Shown: one piece after another, positions 18,548 through 27,950 of the stretch
How the letters are laid out: each line of letters starts with the position of its first letter
How positions within the stretch are numbered: position 1 is the first letter of the stretch
From: Massilia sp. BSC265
GTDB lineage: Bacteria > Pseudomonadota > Gammaproteobacteria > Burkholderiales > Burkholderiaceae_D
NCBI RefSeq assembly: GCF_000740675.1
Contig: NZ_JPXI01000025.1
Span: 1-64,000, forward strand
DNA length: 64,000 bases
Reading direction: 5' to 3'
Notes under the pieces: model-generated
Seen by the model: the letters and a program-made list of their open reading frames with translations, nothing else
The model's database searches: none
What the model was told of the DNA's origin: nothing
Made by a program: the position numbers and the translations under genes

Positions 18548-20023
18548 TTACAGGGATTTGCGGAGGCTGACGGGCGGAATCTTGAGCGCTTCGCGGTATT
18601 TGGCAACCGTCCGGCGCGCAATGACCATACCTTGTTCCCCGAGCATCTCCGCGATCTTGCTGTCGGATAGAGGATTCCTAGGGTCTTCTGCTCCTGTCAA
18701 TTGCGCGATGAGCGCGCGGATCGCCGTCGAGGAGGCTTCTCCCCCCGCTTCGGTGGCGACGTGGCTTCCGAAGAAGTACTTCAGCTCAAACATGCCGTGC
18801 GGGGTCAGCATGTATTTCTGAGTGGTTACACGTGAGATCGTGCTCTCGTGTAGGCCTAGTGTATCAGCTATCTCACGCAAAACAAGAGGGCGCATGGCAA
18901 CCGCGCCGTGGCTGAAAAAATTGCGCTGGCGCTCGACGATCGCCTCGGCAACACGCAGGATCGTATCGAAGCGCTGGCGCATGTTCTTGATGAGCCACTT
19001 GGCTTCCTGCAGCTGCGCGCCCATCTGGCTCTCGCTCTTCCCCTGCTTGAGCAGGCTGGCGTACAGGCTGTTCACGCGCAGCTTCGGCATCACTTCCGGG
19101 TTCAGCGAGACGGCCCAGCCGTTCTTCGCGCGGCGCACGATCACGTCCGGCACCACGTAGTCCGACACGCCCGAGCCAAAGGCCGCGCCGGGATGCGGAT
19201 TGCACTGGCGGATCACGGCCTGCACCTCGCGCAGGTCTTCGTCGTCGCAGTCGAGCGCTTTTTTGAGCTTGGTGTATTCGCGCTGGGCGAACCAGGTCAA
19301 ATATCCTTCGACGATCTTCAGGGCCAGGCGCCGCGTCACCAGCGGCACGCCCGGCATGCGGCGGATCTGCAGGGCCAGGCATTCGCCCGCGCTGCGCGCC
19401 CCCACGCCGGTCGGGTCCAGGCTCTGCACCAGCGCCAATGCGCAGCGCAGCTCGTCCATCTCGACCTCGAGTTCTTCCGGCAGGCGCGCATGGATCTCGT
19501 CAAGCGGTTCTTCCAGGTAGCCGTTGTCGTCGAGCGCATCGATCACCAGCTCGGCCAGCGCGCGGTCGCGCATGCTGCAGCCGGTCAGGCGAATCTGCTC
19601 GCCCAGGTGTTCGCGCAGCGTGATGCCATCGGCTTCCAGCTGCGGACGGCCGTCCTCGTCGTCGCCGCTGCGCGCACCGCCGCCTTCACCGCCCCAGTCC
19701 ATGTCGGCATCGCCACGCTCGCCATGGTCCTCGCCATCCATGCCCCCGTTCTCGGCCTTGGCGCCGTCCGGCCCTTCCTGTCCGGGCTGGGCAGCCGGCG
19801 CTTCGCCATTCGGCGGCGCGGTATTGATGGCGCCGTCGGCCAGCAGGCGCACCGAGCGGTCGAGCGGATCGTCGAGCCGTTCGAGCAGCGGGTTATCATG
19901 CAGGATCTGCTCGATCTCCTGGTGCAGTTCGAGCGTGGACAACTGCAGCAGGCGGATCGACTGCTGCAGTTGCGGCGTGAGCGCCAGGTGCTGCGAGGTG
20001 CGAAGCTGGAGAGACTGTTTCAT
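18548..20023 (-). CDS. rpoN: RNA polymerase sigma-54 factor
   Basis: 491 residues. Region I is the Gln/Leu-rich N-terminus ([20 protein letters not shown]). Region II is a long acidic linker at about 60-135 (many Asp/Glu/Gly), the core-binding region follows, and the RpoN box [10 protein letters not shown] is near the C-terminus. It recognises -24/-12 promoters and needs AAA+ activators. It lies 15 bp after lptB and 58 bp before hpf, as in most proteobacteria. Confidence 0.97.
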   Translation of the reverse strand: MKQSLQLRTSQHLALTPQLQQSIRLLQLSTLELHQEIEQILHDNPLLERLDDPLDRSVRLLADGAINTAPPNGEAPAAQPGQEGPDGAKAENGGMDGEDHGERGDADMDWGGEGGGARSGDDEDGRPQLEADGITLREHLGEQIRLTGCSMRDRALAELVIDALDDNGYLEEPLDEIHARLPEELEVEMDELRCALALVQSLDPTGVGARSAGECLALQIRRMPGVPLVTRRLALKIVEGYLTWFAQREYTKLKKALDCDDEDLREVQAVIRQCNPHPGAAFGSGVSDYVVPDVIVRRAKNGWAVSLNPEVMPKLRVNSLYASLLKQGKSESQMGAQLQEAKWLIKNMRQRFDTILRVAEAIVERQRNFFSHGAVAMRPLVLREIADTLGLHESTISRVTTQKYMLTPHGMFELKYFFGSHVATEAGGEASSTAIRALIAQLTGAEDPRNPLSDSKIAEMLGEQGMVIARRTVAKYREALKIPPVSLRKSL

Positions 20024-20038
20024 GCCAGATGTTCGTGA

Positions 20039-20821
20039 CTACATTCTGAAATGCTCACCGAGGTACACACGCCGCACGGATTCGTTGGCGATGATGTCGT
20101 CGGGGCGGCCAGAGGCCAGCACCGCGCCCTGGTTGATGATGTAGGCGCGGTCGCAGATGCCGAGCGTCTCGCGGACGTTGTGGTCGGTGATCAGCACGCC
20201 GATGTTGCGCTCCTTCAGGAAGCGCACGATGCGCTGGATCTCGATCACCGCGATCGGGTCGACGCCGGCGAAGGGTTCGTCGAGCAGCACGAAACGCGGG
20301 TTGGTCGCCAGCGCGCGCGCGATCTCGACGCGGCGCCGCTCGCCGCCCGACAGCGACAGCGCCGGGTTCTCGCGCAGCTTCTCGATCTGCAGGTCAGCCA
20401 GCAGGGTGTCGAGGCGCTCGTTGATCTGGTCCTTCGTGAGCGGCTTGCCGTCCACGCGCTGCAGTTCCAGCACGGCGCGGATGTTCTCCTCCACCGTCAG
20501 CTTGCGGAACACCGAGGCTTCCTGCGGCAGGTAGGACAGTCCCAGCACCGCGCGCCGGTGGATCGGCAGGCTCGAGATGTCGGTGCCGTTGATGTCGATG
20601 GTGCCGGCGTCCGAGGGCACCAGGCCGACGATCATGTAGAACGAGGTGGTCTTGCCGGCGCCGTTCGGGCCGAGCAGGCCGACCACTTCGCCGCACTCCA
20701 CCTGCAGCGACACGTCGCGCACCACCAGGCGCTTGCCGTAGCTCTTCTGCAGGCCATTGACGATCAGGGTGCTGCAGCCTTCGCGCGCGGTCGCCATTTC
20801 TGCGCTCGATGATGCCGTCAT
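20039..20821 (-). CDS. lptB: LPS export ABC transporter ATP-binding protein
   Basis: 260 residues. Walker A GPNGAGKT (51-58), ABC signature LSGGE (157-161), Walker B FVLLDEP and switch His in TDHNVRE. It powers the LptB2FGC machine that extracts LPS from the inner membrane. The ATG at 20821 overlaps the lptA TGA (ATGA at 20818-20821), so translation is coupled. A longer open frame runs upstream over lptA but is only its shadow. Confidence 0.97.
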   Translation of the reverse strand: MTASSSAEMATAREGCSTLIVNGLQKSYGKRLVVRDVSLQVECGEVVGLLGPNGAGKTTSFYMIVGLVPSDAGTIDINGTDISSLPIHRRAVLGLSYLPQEASVFRKLTVEENIRAVLELQRVDGKPLTKDQINERLDTLLADLQIEKLRENPALSLSGGERRRVEIARALATNPRFVLLDEPFAGVDPIAVIEIQRIVRFLKERNIGVLITDHNVRETLGICDRAYIINQGAVLASGRPDDIIANESVRRVYLGEHFRM

Positions 20822-21384
20822 CGCTTGCCGCCCTCGGTTGCAGACGCGGCCGGCGTGGCGCGGCGCGGCGCGATGATCAGGGTGCCGCGGCCGCCGCCCA
20901 CCTTGCTGGCGCCGCTGGCGTCGTTGCGCACCTGCGCGACTTCGCGGCGGTTGTCGTAGGAGATGAAGGGGCCCTTGATCTCGTTGGTCATGCGCCCGCT
21001 CTCCAGTTCGCGCACTTCGGCGTTGGTGAAGAGCTTGACCAGTTCGGCGCGCTCGTCGTATTCGATGCGCTGGGCCTGGCCCTCGACCCACAGATCGGCA
21101 CCGCCGTCGCGCTTCTGGCGGAAGGTGGCCAGCTTGCCGCTGTTGGCGGTAAGGGTCACGCTCAGGTAGCCTTCCGGCGTTTCCTTCACCAGGGCGCGGT
21201 CGGATTTGAGCATCAAGGTGCCGCGCGTGAGCACGACGTTGCCGGTCAGGATGCGGGTTTGCGTGACCTCGTCGACGTCGAGCGAATCGAAGTCGATCAC
21301 GGCCTGCTTGAGCGAATCGGCGCGCTCCGCCGAGGCGCCGAAGGCGGCCAGGCTGAGGAATGCGGCTGCGATGAGTTTTTTCAT
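20818..21384 (-). CDS. lptA: LPS transport periplasmic protein
   Basis: 188 residues with signal peptide (residues 1-19, LIAAAFLSLAAFGASA) and an OstA/LptA beta-jellyroll (LTGNVVLTRGTLMLKSDRAL, WVEGQAQRIEYDER, FTNAEVRELESGRMTNEIKG). It forms the periplasmic bridge carrying LPS from LptC to LptD. Gene order lptC-lptA-lptB with a 38-bp gap and then a 4-bp overlap supports it. Confidence 0.95.
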   Translation of the reverse strand: MKKLIAAAFLSLAAFGASAERADSLKQAVIDFDSLDVDEVTQTRILTGNVVLTRGTLMLKSDRALVKETPEGYLSVTLTANSGKLATFRQKRDGGADLWVEGQAQRIEYDERAELVKLFTNAEVRELESGRMTNEIKGPFISYDNRREVAQVRNDASGASKVGGGRGTLIIAPRRATPAASATEGGKR

Positions 21385-21422
21385 GTTCTTGCTTTGTCCT
21401 GGGTTGACGCGGCGCCCTGGTC

Positions 21423-22022
21423 TTACTGGCGCGCGCGTGGCGGATAGACGATCTGGCCGCGGCTGGCCAGGTGCAGCTTCTGGGTCGCATTGTTGGCGAC
21501 CATGCCGGTACCGGTCACGGTGGCGGCCCCCAGCTGCATCCGGATCGGACGCTCGGTCTTGAGGATTTCCTCGTCGGGCAGCACGGTCAGGGCCTGGGTC
21601 TGCACGCGCAGCGCTTCGCTGGTCGGCGTGGCCGGGCGCTGGATGTCGACGTTGCCGAGCAGTTCGACGCGGTGCTCCTCGTGGTAGATCTGGGCGCGGT
21701 TGGCGACGATGGTCATGCGCGGGCGGCCGGGCGTGATGCCCTGCATCACCGGCGCCTCGACCTGGGACACGTCGCCCAGCGGCGTGTGCGCCAGGCGCTT
21801 GCCCGACACCACGTAGCTCGGCTTGCCCTGTTCCGTCATGCGCACGAAGGAAAAGTTCTCGACGATGTAGTCCGGCTCGTCCTGTGGCCCGCCGAGGCGG
21901 GCGTCGCCATCCTGCTGTTCCATCACCTGCACCAGCCAGAAGCTGCCGAAGGCGCAGAAGGTCGCGATCATCATGATCGTCAGGAGCTTCCAGCGGTGGG
22001 CGGTGCGCTTGTAATTGACCAT
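21423..22022 (-). CDS. lptC: LPS export system protein LptC
   Basis: 199 residues: one N-terminal membrane helix (about 12-33) and a periplasmic jellyroll (YIVENFSFVRMTEQGKPSYVVSGKRLAH, ALRVQTQALTVLPDEEILKT). It docks to LptB2FG and hands LPS to LptA. It lies 9 bp after kdsC. Confidence 0.93.
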   Translation of the reverse strand: MVNYKRTAHRWKLLTIMMIATFCAFGSFWLVQVMEQQDGDARLGGPQDEPDYIVENFSFVRMTEQGKPSYVVSGKRLAHTPLGDVSQVEAPVMQGITPGRPRMTIVANRAQIYHEEHRVELLGNVDIQRPATPTSEALRVQTQALTVLPDEEILKTERPIRMQLGAATVTGTGMVANNATQKLHLASRGQIVYPPRARQ

Positions 22023-22031
22023 GCTGCGTCG

Positions 22032-22565
22032 TTATGCAAAATACGGCGCAAGCGCCTGTTCGTAGGTGCCCTGCGCGCGCATGACGAGGTCGCAGACCTC
22101 GCGCACGGCGCCGCGGCCGCCCGCGTTCCTGGTGACGTAATGCGCGCGGTGCTGCACTTCCGGATGGCCCGAGGGCACGGTGACGGCGAAGCCGACGCGG
22201 GTGAACAGCGGCAGGTCGATCACGTCGTCGCCGATGTACCCGCATTCTTCCGGCGTCACACCTGTTGCTTGCAGCAATTCTGCGAAACCGACGCGCTTGT
22301 CGTGGATGCCCTGGTAGACGTGCGAGATGCCGAGATCGGCCGCACGCTTGACCACGATCGGCGACTTGCGTGCGCTGATGATGGCGGTCTTGACGCCGGT
22401 CTTGTTCAGCAGCTGGATGCCGAGGCCGTCGAGCACGTTGAAGGTCTTGGTGACCTCGCCGTCCGGGCCGTACGTCAGGCTGCCATCGGTAAGCACGCCG
22501 TCGACATCGAAGATCATCACCTTCACGCGCGCCGCGCGTTGCATAAACTCTGTTGGCGTCATCAA
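22032..22565 (-). CDS. kdsC: 3-deoxy-D-manno-octulosonate 8-phosphate phosphatase
   Basis: 177 residues of the HAD C0 type. The nucleophile and acid are Asp20 and Asp22 in MIFDVDGVLTDG; other motifs are ISARKSPIV and YIGDDVIDLP. It makes free Kdo from Kdo-8-phosphate for LPS. Its ATG overlaps the kdsD TGA (22562-22565). Confidence 0.95.
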   Translation of the reverse strand: MMTPTEFMQRAARVKVMIFDVDGVLTDGSLTYGPDGEVTKTFNVLDGLGIQLLNKTGVKTAIISARKSPIVVKRAADLGISHVYQGIHDKRVGFAELLQATGVTPEECGYIGDDVIDLPLFTRVGFAVTVPSGHPEVQHRAHYVTRNAGGRGAVREVCDLVMRAQGTYEQALAPYFA

Positions 22566-23584
22566 ATCACCTTGGCGCGGGTCAGGTCGTGGATGTGGAG
22601 CGCGCCCACCAGGCGGTCTTCGCCGTCGACGACGAGCATCTGGTTGATGCGGAATTCTTCCATGACCGCGACGGCATCCACCGCCAGCTGTTCCGGATGA
22701 ACGCGGCGCGGGTTGGCATGCATCACGTCGCGGATCGTGATGTTGGAGAAGTCGGTCACGCGCTCGATCAGGCGGCGCAGGTCGCCATCGGTAAACACGC
22801 CGACCGGGCGGCGCTCTTCGTCGACGATGGCGGTCATGCCCATGCCCTTCTGGCTGATTTCCAGCAGCGCGCGCGTCAGCGGGGTATCTGGCGACACCGC
22901 AGGGATGGCATCGCCGCTGCGCATCACGTCGCGCACGTGGGTCAAGAGGCGGCGGCCGAGGGCGCCGCCGGGGTGCGACATGGCGAAGTCTTCCTCGCGG
23001 AAGCCGCGCGCATCCAGCAGCGACACGGCCAGCGCGTCACCCATGGCGAGCGTGACGGTGGTGCTGGTGGTCGGGGCCAGGTTCAGGGTGCAGGCTTCCT
23101 TGGCCACCGAGATGTCGAGGTGGATCTCGGACAGCTTGGCCAGGCGCGAATGCGGCTTGCCGGTCATCGAGATGACCGGCGTGCCCATGCGCTTGATGGC
23201 CGGCAGGATTTCCAGCAGCTCGGACGATTCGCCGGAATTCGAAATGGCAATGAACACGTCGTGCGACGTCACCATGCCGAGGTCGCCGTGGGCGGCTTCG
23301 CCGGGGTGCACGAACATGGCCGGCGTGCCGGTCGAGGCCAGGGTAGCGGCAATCTTGCGGCCGATGTGGCCCGACTTGCCCATGCCGGAAACGACCACGC
23401 GGCCGGTGCAGCCGTACAGCAGCTGGACGGCGCGCACGAAAGTATCGTCGTCGCCGAGGCGCGCATGCAGGGCGCGGATCGCGTCGGCTTCGATGGCAAG
23501 GGTCTCGCGGCCCAGCTCCAGCACACGGCGGGCCTGGTCCGCGTCAAAACTTTTCAGCATTATTTTTTCATGGGTTACACTCAT
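22562..23584 (-). CDS. kdsD: Arabinose-5-phosphate isomerase (KdsD/KpsF type)
   Basis: 340 residues from ATG 23584 (ATG 23560 is an alternative). A SIS domain (VVVSGMGKSGHIGRK, SNSGESSELL) is followed by two CBS domains (DVMRSGDAIPAVSPDTPL and DVMHANPRRVHPEQL). It converts ribulose-5-P to arabinose-5-P, the start of Kdo synthesis. It heads the minus-strand operon kdsD-kdsC-lptC-lptA-lptB-rpoN-hpf and is divergent from the antiporter gene across 121 bp. Confidence 0.95.
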   Translation of the reverse strand: MSVTHEKIMLKSFDADQARRVLELGRETLAIEADAIRALHARLGDDDTFVRAVQLLYGCTGRVVVSGMGKSGHIGRKIAATLASTGTPAMFVHPGEAAHGDLGMVTSHDVFIAISNSGESSELLEILPAIKRMGTPVISMTGKPHSRLAKLSEIHLDISVAKEACTLNLAPTTSTTVTLAMGDALAVSLLDARGFREEDFAMSHPGGALGRRLLTHVRDVMRSGDAIPAVSPDTPLTRALLEISQKGMGMTAIVDEERRPVGVFTDGDLRRLIERVTDFSNITIRDVMHANPRRVHPEQLAVDAVAVMEEFRINQMLVVDGEDRLVGALHIHDLTRAKVI

Positions 23585-23705
23585 GACGGCAGTATAAACG
23601 AATTGGGTAAGCAAAAAACTTGCCAGTCGTAACAAACTACGACACTGAGCGCGACAAAGCACGCGACAACGAATATAACAACGACAACAAAATACACTGG
23701 GGAAG

Positions 23706-25685
23706 ATGCATTCCGGACTTGAACTGACCCTGCTCCTGCTGGGCTGCGCCGTGCTGGGCGTGGTCGCATTCCGGATGCTTCACCTCCCGCCGATGCTCGG
23801 CTATCTGGCCGTCGGCGTATTGATCGGCCCCCATGCGCTGGCCTTGGCAGACGACAGTCCCGCCACCCATGCGCTGGCCGAATTCGGCGTCGTCTTCCTG
23901 ATGTTTTCCATCGGCCTCGAATTTTCCCTCGCCCAGCTCAAATCGATGCGGCGCATCGTGTTCGGACTAGGTCTGGCTCAAGTCGTATTGACAATCGCGG
24001 CGGCGATGGTTTTCGGTCTGTTAATTTCCTGGTGGGCAGCTTCCCTGCACGTGAGCTGGCAGGCCGCGTTTGCCCTGGGTGGGGCGCTGGCAATGTCGTC
24101 GACCGCCATCGTGGTCAAGATGCTCACCGAGCGGCTCGAACTGGAAAGCGAGCACGGGCGCCGCATCATCGGCATCCTGCTGTTCCAGGATCTCGCCGTG
24201 GTGCCGCTCCTGATCATGATTCCCTCGTTGGCGCGGCCAGCCGAGGAACTCGCCATCACGCTCGGCTGGGCGGCGCTCAAGGCGGCCTTCGTGCTGGCCC
24301 TGCTCCTGAAGTTCGGCCAGAAGCTGATGCGCAACTGGTTCACCATCGTCGCCAAGCGCCGCTCGCAGGAGCTGTTCATGCTCAACCTGCTGCTGGTGAC
24401 GCTCGGCCTGGCCTGGATCACCGAGCAGGCCGGCCTGTCGCTGGCGCTGGGAGCCTTCGTGGCCGGCATGCTGATCTCCGAAACCCAGTACAAGCACCAG
24501 GTGGAAGAAGACATCAAGCCCTTCCGCGACGTGCTGCTCGGGCTGTTCTTCATCACGGTGGGCATGCTGCTCAACCTGCAACTGGTGCTGCAGCACTGGT
24601 GGGTGGTGCTGGCGCTGGTGATCTTTCCGGTGCTGCTCAAGTTCGCCATCATCGCGGCGCTGGCCAAGGCCTTTGGATCGTCGGACGGCGTCGCGATGCG
24701 CACCGGCCTGGCGCTGGCGCAGGCGGGTGAGTTCGGCTTCGTGCTGCTGAACCTGGCAATGGGCTCGAAGCTGGTCGACCCTTTCCTGATCCAGCTGGTG
24801 CTGGCATCGATGGTGCTGTCGATGCTGCTCGCGCCCTTCATCATCGACAACATGGACCGCATCGTCATGAAGCTGGCGGCCAACGAATGGATGATGCAGT
24901 CGCTCCAGCTGACCCAGATCGCCAGCCGCACCATGAAGACCCAGAAGCACGTGATCATTGCCGGTTTCGGGCGCAGCGGCCAGAGCCTGGCGACGCTGCT
25001 GAGCGAAGAAAAGCTGCCCTGGTACGCGCTCGACCTGGACCCGGAGCGGGTGCAGGAAGCGCAGGCCGCCGGCGCCAACGTCTCCTACGGCGACGCGGCG
25101 CGCCGCGAAAGCCTGATCGCGGCCGGCATCAACCGCGCCAGCGCGCTGGTGATCACCTTCGCCGACACCAGATTGGCGCTGAAGGTGCTGCACCTGGTGC
25201 ACGAGCTGGCGCCGAACCTGGCCGTGATCGTGCGCAGCCACGACGACAGCGACCTCGACGTGCTCAAGCAAGCCGGAGCCACCGAGGTGGTGCCGGAAGC
25301 GCTGGAGAGTTCACTGATGCTGGCCTCGCACGCGCTGGTGACGATGGGCGTGCCGCTGCGCCGCGTGGTGCACCGGGTTCAGGTGGTGCGCGACGAACGG
25401 TACGCCTCGCTGCGCGGCTACTTCCACGGCGCCAGCGACGTGTCGGACGACCTCGAGCACACCCACGTGCGCCTGCATTCCGTGACGCTGCACAGCGGCG
25501 CGGCGGCGATCGGCCGGCAGCTCCGCGAGCTGGCGCTGGAGGAAACCGGGGCGGAGGTGACGACGCTGCGCAGGAATGGGCAGAGCCTGAACTTCGATCC
25601 GGAGACGACCCTGCTGGCCGGCGATGTGCTGGTGCTGCGGGGTGAAGGCGAAGCCGTTAGCAACGCCGAAAGCCGTTTACTGTAG
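23706..25685 (+). CDS. Monovalent cation:proton antiporter, CPA2/Kef type
   Basis: 659 residues. About twelve membrane helices fill residues 1-390. A cytosolic RCK/TrkA-N domain follows (KHVIIAGFGRSGQSLATLL; dinucleotide-binding GFGRSG) and then a TrkA-C domain to the end. These proteins exchange potassium or sodium for protons and are gated by nucleotides or glutathione adducts. It is KefB/KefC/YbaL-like, but the subtype cannot be decided. GGGGAAG precedes the ATG. The TAG stop is formed by the first bases of palindromic element copy 4. Confidence 0.9.
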   Translation: MHSGLELTLLLLGCAVLGVVAFRMLHLPPMLGYLAVGVLIGPHALALADDSPATHALAEFGVVFLMFSIGLEFSLAQLKSMRRIVFGLGLAQVVLTIAAAMVFGLLISWWAASLHVSWQAAFALGGALAMSSTAIVVKMLTERLELESEHGRRIIGILLFQDLAVVPLLIMIPSLARPAEELAITLGWAALKAAFVLALLLKFGQKLMRNWFTIVAKRRSQELFMLNLLLVTLGLAWITEQAGLSLALGAFVAGMLISETQYKHQVEEDIKPFRDVLLGLFFITVGMLLNLQLVLQHWWVVLALVIFPVLLKFAIIAALAKAFGSSDGVAMRTGLALAQAGEFGFVLLNLAMGSKLVDPFLIQLVLASMVLSMLLAPFIIDNMDRIVMKLAANEWMMQSLQLTQIASRTMKTQKHVIIAGFGRSGQSLATLLSEEKLPWYALDLDPERVQEAQAAGANVSYGDAARRESLIAAGINRASALVITFADTRLALKVLHLVHELAPNLAVIVRSHDDSDLDVLKQAGATEVVPEALESSLMLASHALVTMGVPLRRVVHRVQVVRDERYASLRGYFHGASDVSDDLEHTHVRLHSVTLHSGAAAIGRQLRELALEETGAEVTTLRRNGQSLNFDPETTLLAGDVLVLRGEGEAVSNAESRLL

Positions 25686-25815
25686 GGTGGGCGGGGGAAA
25701 ACAGTCCAGTGGACTGTTTTCCCGCCCACGCGGTGATTGTTACCGGCTCCGTTGTCGTGCTCGATGATCTTGCTGCAAACTACCACTACGTGGGCGGACA
25801 AGCCGCCCACCCTAC
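25682..25815. repeat. Intergenic palindromic element, copy 4
   Basis: GTAGGGTGGGC at 25682 and GCCCACCCTAC ending 25815. The left arm carries a longer stem, GGGAAAACAGTCC paired with GGACTGTTTTCCC. The element fills the whole convergent gap: TAG at 25683-25685 is the antiporter stop, and the complement of CTA at 25812-25814 is the stop of the diguanylate cyclase gene. Confidence 0.9.
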
Positions 25816-26930
25816 GACAGCGACACCACGCGATTGCGGCCATTGGCCTTCGCCTGGTACAGCGCCGTATCCGCCTGCGCCACCAGGTCCTGTGCCACGC
25901 CCTCGATCGCATGATCCCGCTCGAAATCATCCAGCGTCGCCACCCCGATCGAGACCGTCACCTCTACCCGCTCGCCCGTGTTCAGGTGCACCGGGCTCAA
26001 GGCCACGCTGGCGCGGATGCGCTGCGCCACCATGCTGGCGCTTTCCAGGTCCGCATCGATCAGGAGCACCACGAATTCCTCGCCGCCGAAGCGCGCCAGC
26101 GCATCCGAGATGCGCAGTTCGGCCTTGATGCGGTTGGCCACCTCGCGCAGCACCTCGTCGCCGCCCTGGTGTCCCATGCTGTCGTTGACCTGCTTGAAAT
26201 GGTCGATGTCGATGTACATGCACGAGACACGGTAGCCCTGGCGGCGCGCCCGCGCGATTTCTTCCACCAGGCGGCGGTCGATGTAGCGGCGGTTGTAGAC
26301 GCCGGTGAGCGAATCGGTCAACCCGATAAACTTCAGCATCTCGTTGCTGATGACGTTCTCGAGGCAGATCGCGACGATCGAGCCCATGTGCTCGATGAAG
26401 TCGGTGCCGAGGGCCGACGTAAAACGGTTCGGGTCCGCGCTGCCCAGGTTCAGGCTGCCGATCAGGCGGGTGTTGCGCAGCAGCGGCACCAGGGCCACGC
26501 TCTGCAGGTCCTTGGGCGGCTGCGGGAACATCGCAGCATGGCGGGACGGTGCATACGGGCCCAGCACCGGACGCGGAAGATGCCCCTGCGGCGCCGTGAA
26601 CCCGAGCTCCTCGGCATGTTCGCAGAACAGCAGGTTGGGCAGCTCTTCGTAGTCCACGCCCAGCTTGTGCATGACGGTATAGATGTCGGCTTCCGGATCG
26701 ACCAGCGACAGCGTCACGACATCGAGTTCGGAGATGAGCGGCAGCGTGCAGAAGATGGTCGACACCAGTTCCGTGAACGAACCCGCGCCCACGATCTGCA
26801 GGTCGAAAGCCTGGTGGCGGGTCATGATCGCATGGTTGCGCTCGGCCTGCTCGAGCAGGTACGCCATGCGAGAACGCAGGGCCTCGTTCTCCAGCATCAG
26901 TTCTCGCGTCTGCGCATCCGGCTCGTGCAT
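25812..26930 (-). CDS. Diguanylate cyclase with N-terminal DUF484/GAF-like sensor
   Basis: 372 residues. A short coiled coil (1-35) leads into a GAF-like DUF484 region (about 40-195) and a GGDEF domain (about 205-370). The active-site motif is GGEEF at 282-286, and an intact inhibitory site RISD is at 273-276, five residues before it, so product feedback is expected. It makes cyclic di-GMP. No membrane segment is seen, so it is cytosolic. The stop TAG comes from element copy 4. The sensed ligand is unknown. Confidence 0.93.
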   Translation of the reverse strand: MHEPDAQTRELMLENEALRSRMAYLLEQAERNHAIMTRHQAFDLQIVGAGSFTELVSTIFCTLPLISELDVVTLSLVDPEADIYTVMHKLGVDYEELPNLLFCEHAEELGFTAPQGHLPRPVLGPYAPSRHAAMFPQPPKDLQSVALVPLLRNTRLIGSLNLGSADPNRFTSALGTDFIEHMGSIVAICLENVISNEMLKFIGLTDSLTGVYNRRYIDRRLVEEIARARRQGYRVSCMYIDIDHFKQVNDSMGHQGGDEVLREVANRIKAELRISDALARFGGEEFVVLLIDADLESASMVAQRIRASVALSPVHLNTGERVEVTVSIGVATLDDFERDHAIEGVAQDLVAQADTALYQAKANGRNRVVSLS

Positions 26931-26990
26931 TGAAAATTCCTTTCAGCAATAACCGTAACATTACGCCATCTTTCCTACCTTGCAAACGAA

Positions 26991-27012
26991 AAATCGCCCG
27001 GATGGGCGATTT
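26991..27012 (-). terminator. Terminator after the MOSC gene
   Basis: AAATCGCCC (26991-26999) pairs with GGGCGATTT (27004-27012), loop 4 nt; on the minus strand TTTTCGTTTG follows. It lies 36 bp past the MOSC stop and before the diguanylate cyclase start. Confidence 0.8.
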
Positions 27013-27047
27013 AACGACACTGCAAGGCTGATGCAGGCTGCATCGAA

Positions 27048-27893
27048 TCAGAACGCGATGGCGGCGTCGAGCTGCTGACCGACGCGTAAGGACGCGCCCT
27101 CGCCTCTAGTGACGATGCAGTTCATGCCCATGCAGACCGCGCCTTCCATGCGCGAATTGGCGCGGTAGGTTTGCAGGATGTCGAGCGGATCGGGGCCCAT
27201 GATGCCGGTGGCCTGGTCGATCGACGGGATCGGACAGCGCGCGCAGGGCTTGACCGGGCGGATCGCCAGGCCATCCGCCGTCAACGCCTCCACGTAGTCT
27301 TCCTCGAAGGCCTCGATGCCGTCGACCACCAGGTTCGGGCGGAAGCGGTTCATCGGCAACGGCGCGCGGCCGGCGGCTTGCAGCCTGGCGTTGAGGTCGT
27401 CAAGCGAAGCCTGGCCAATGACCAGGATCGGGTAGCCGTCGGCGAAGCGGGTTTCGGCGGGCACGCCGCCGGTCCATTTGGTGCTGGTGGGACGGTGCAC
27501 ATCCGGGCGGAAGCGCACCAGGCGGCAAGCGCCGCCTATCGCATCTGCAAACCAGCTGGCAGCGGCATCGCCGCAGTCGGCGGCCTCCACGCTGTGGTCC
27601 CAGATCTGCACGGTCATTTTCGCTGCAGCGGGATCGTGCGCCAGCGGCAGGCGCAGCGGCGGCATGCCGGGGGCCGTCACCTCGACGGCATCGCCGTCGA
27701 TACGCGGGGTGACGAGCGCCATGCGCGGATACTCGCGCTGGGTCAGGAACTGGCCCTCGGGGGTGACAAGCATCCACTCGCGGTCGTGCACGCCCTGCGC
27801 CTCCAAACCTGAGATAAGGAACTGCGCCTCCGGCACCGCAATGCCGGCGCAGGACTTGATCGGATAGATGAGGAGTTCGGTAACGGTGGCCAT
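27048..27893 (-). CDS. MOSC-domain protein (YcbX-like, molybdenum-cofactor sulfurase C-terminal fold)
   Basis: 281 residues from ATG 27893. An N-terminal MOSC beta-barrel segment (LLIYPIKSCAGI, 8-19) precedes a MOSC domain with the key Cys in PCARCPIPSIDQATG. YcbX-type proteins use the molybdenum cofactor to reduce N-hydroxylated compounds; no ferredoxin domain is fused here, unlike E. coli YcbX. It is a single gene, and the metallo-beta-lactamase gene lies upstream on the same strand at 58 bp. Confidence 0.88.
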   Translation of the reverse strand: MATVTELLIYPIKSCAGIAVPEAQFLISGLEAQGVHDREWMLVTPEGQFLTQREYPRMALVTPRIDGDAVEVTAPGMPPLRLPLAHDPAAAKMTVQIWDHSVEAADCGDAAASWFADAIGGACRLVRFRPDVHRPTSTKWTGGVPAETRFADGYPILVIGQASLDDLNARLQAAGRAPLPMNRFRPNLVVDGIEAFEEDYVEALTADGLAIRPVKPCARCPIPSIDQATGIMGPDPLDILQTYRANSRMEGAVCMGMNCIVTRGEGASLRVGQQLDAAIAF

Positions 27894-27950
27894 GCTGTCA
27901 GCTCTCGCGAAAGAAGGTCGACAGTATGGCAGCAATCCAGGTCCTTGTCC

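Noticed and set aside
20822..21490. Upstream extension of the lptB frame to 483 codons
   Set aside because: It overlaps lptA, which has a signal peptide and conserved domain; the ATGA overlap marks the true lptB start.
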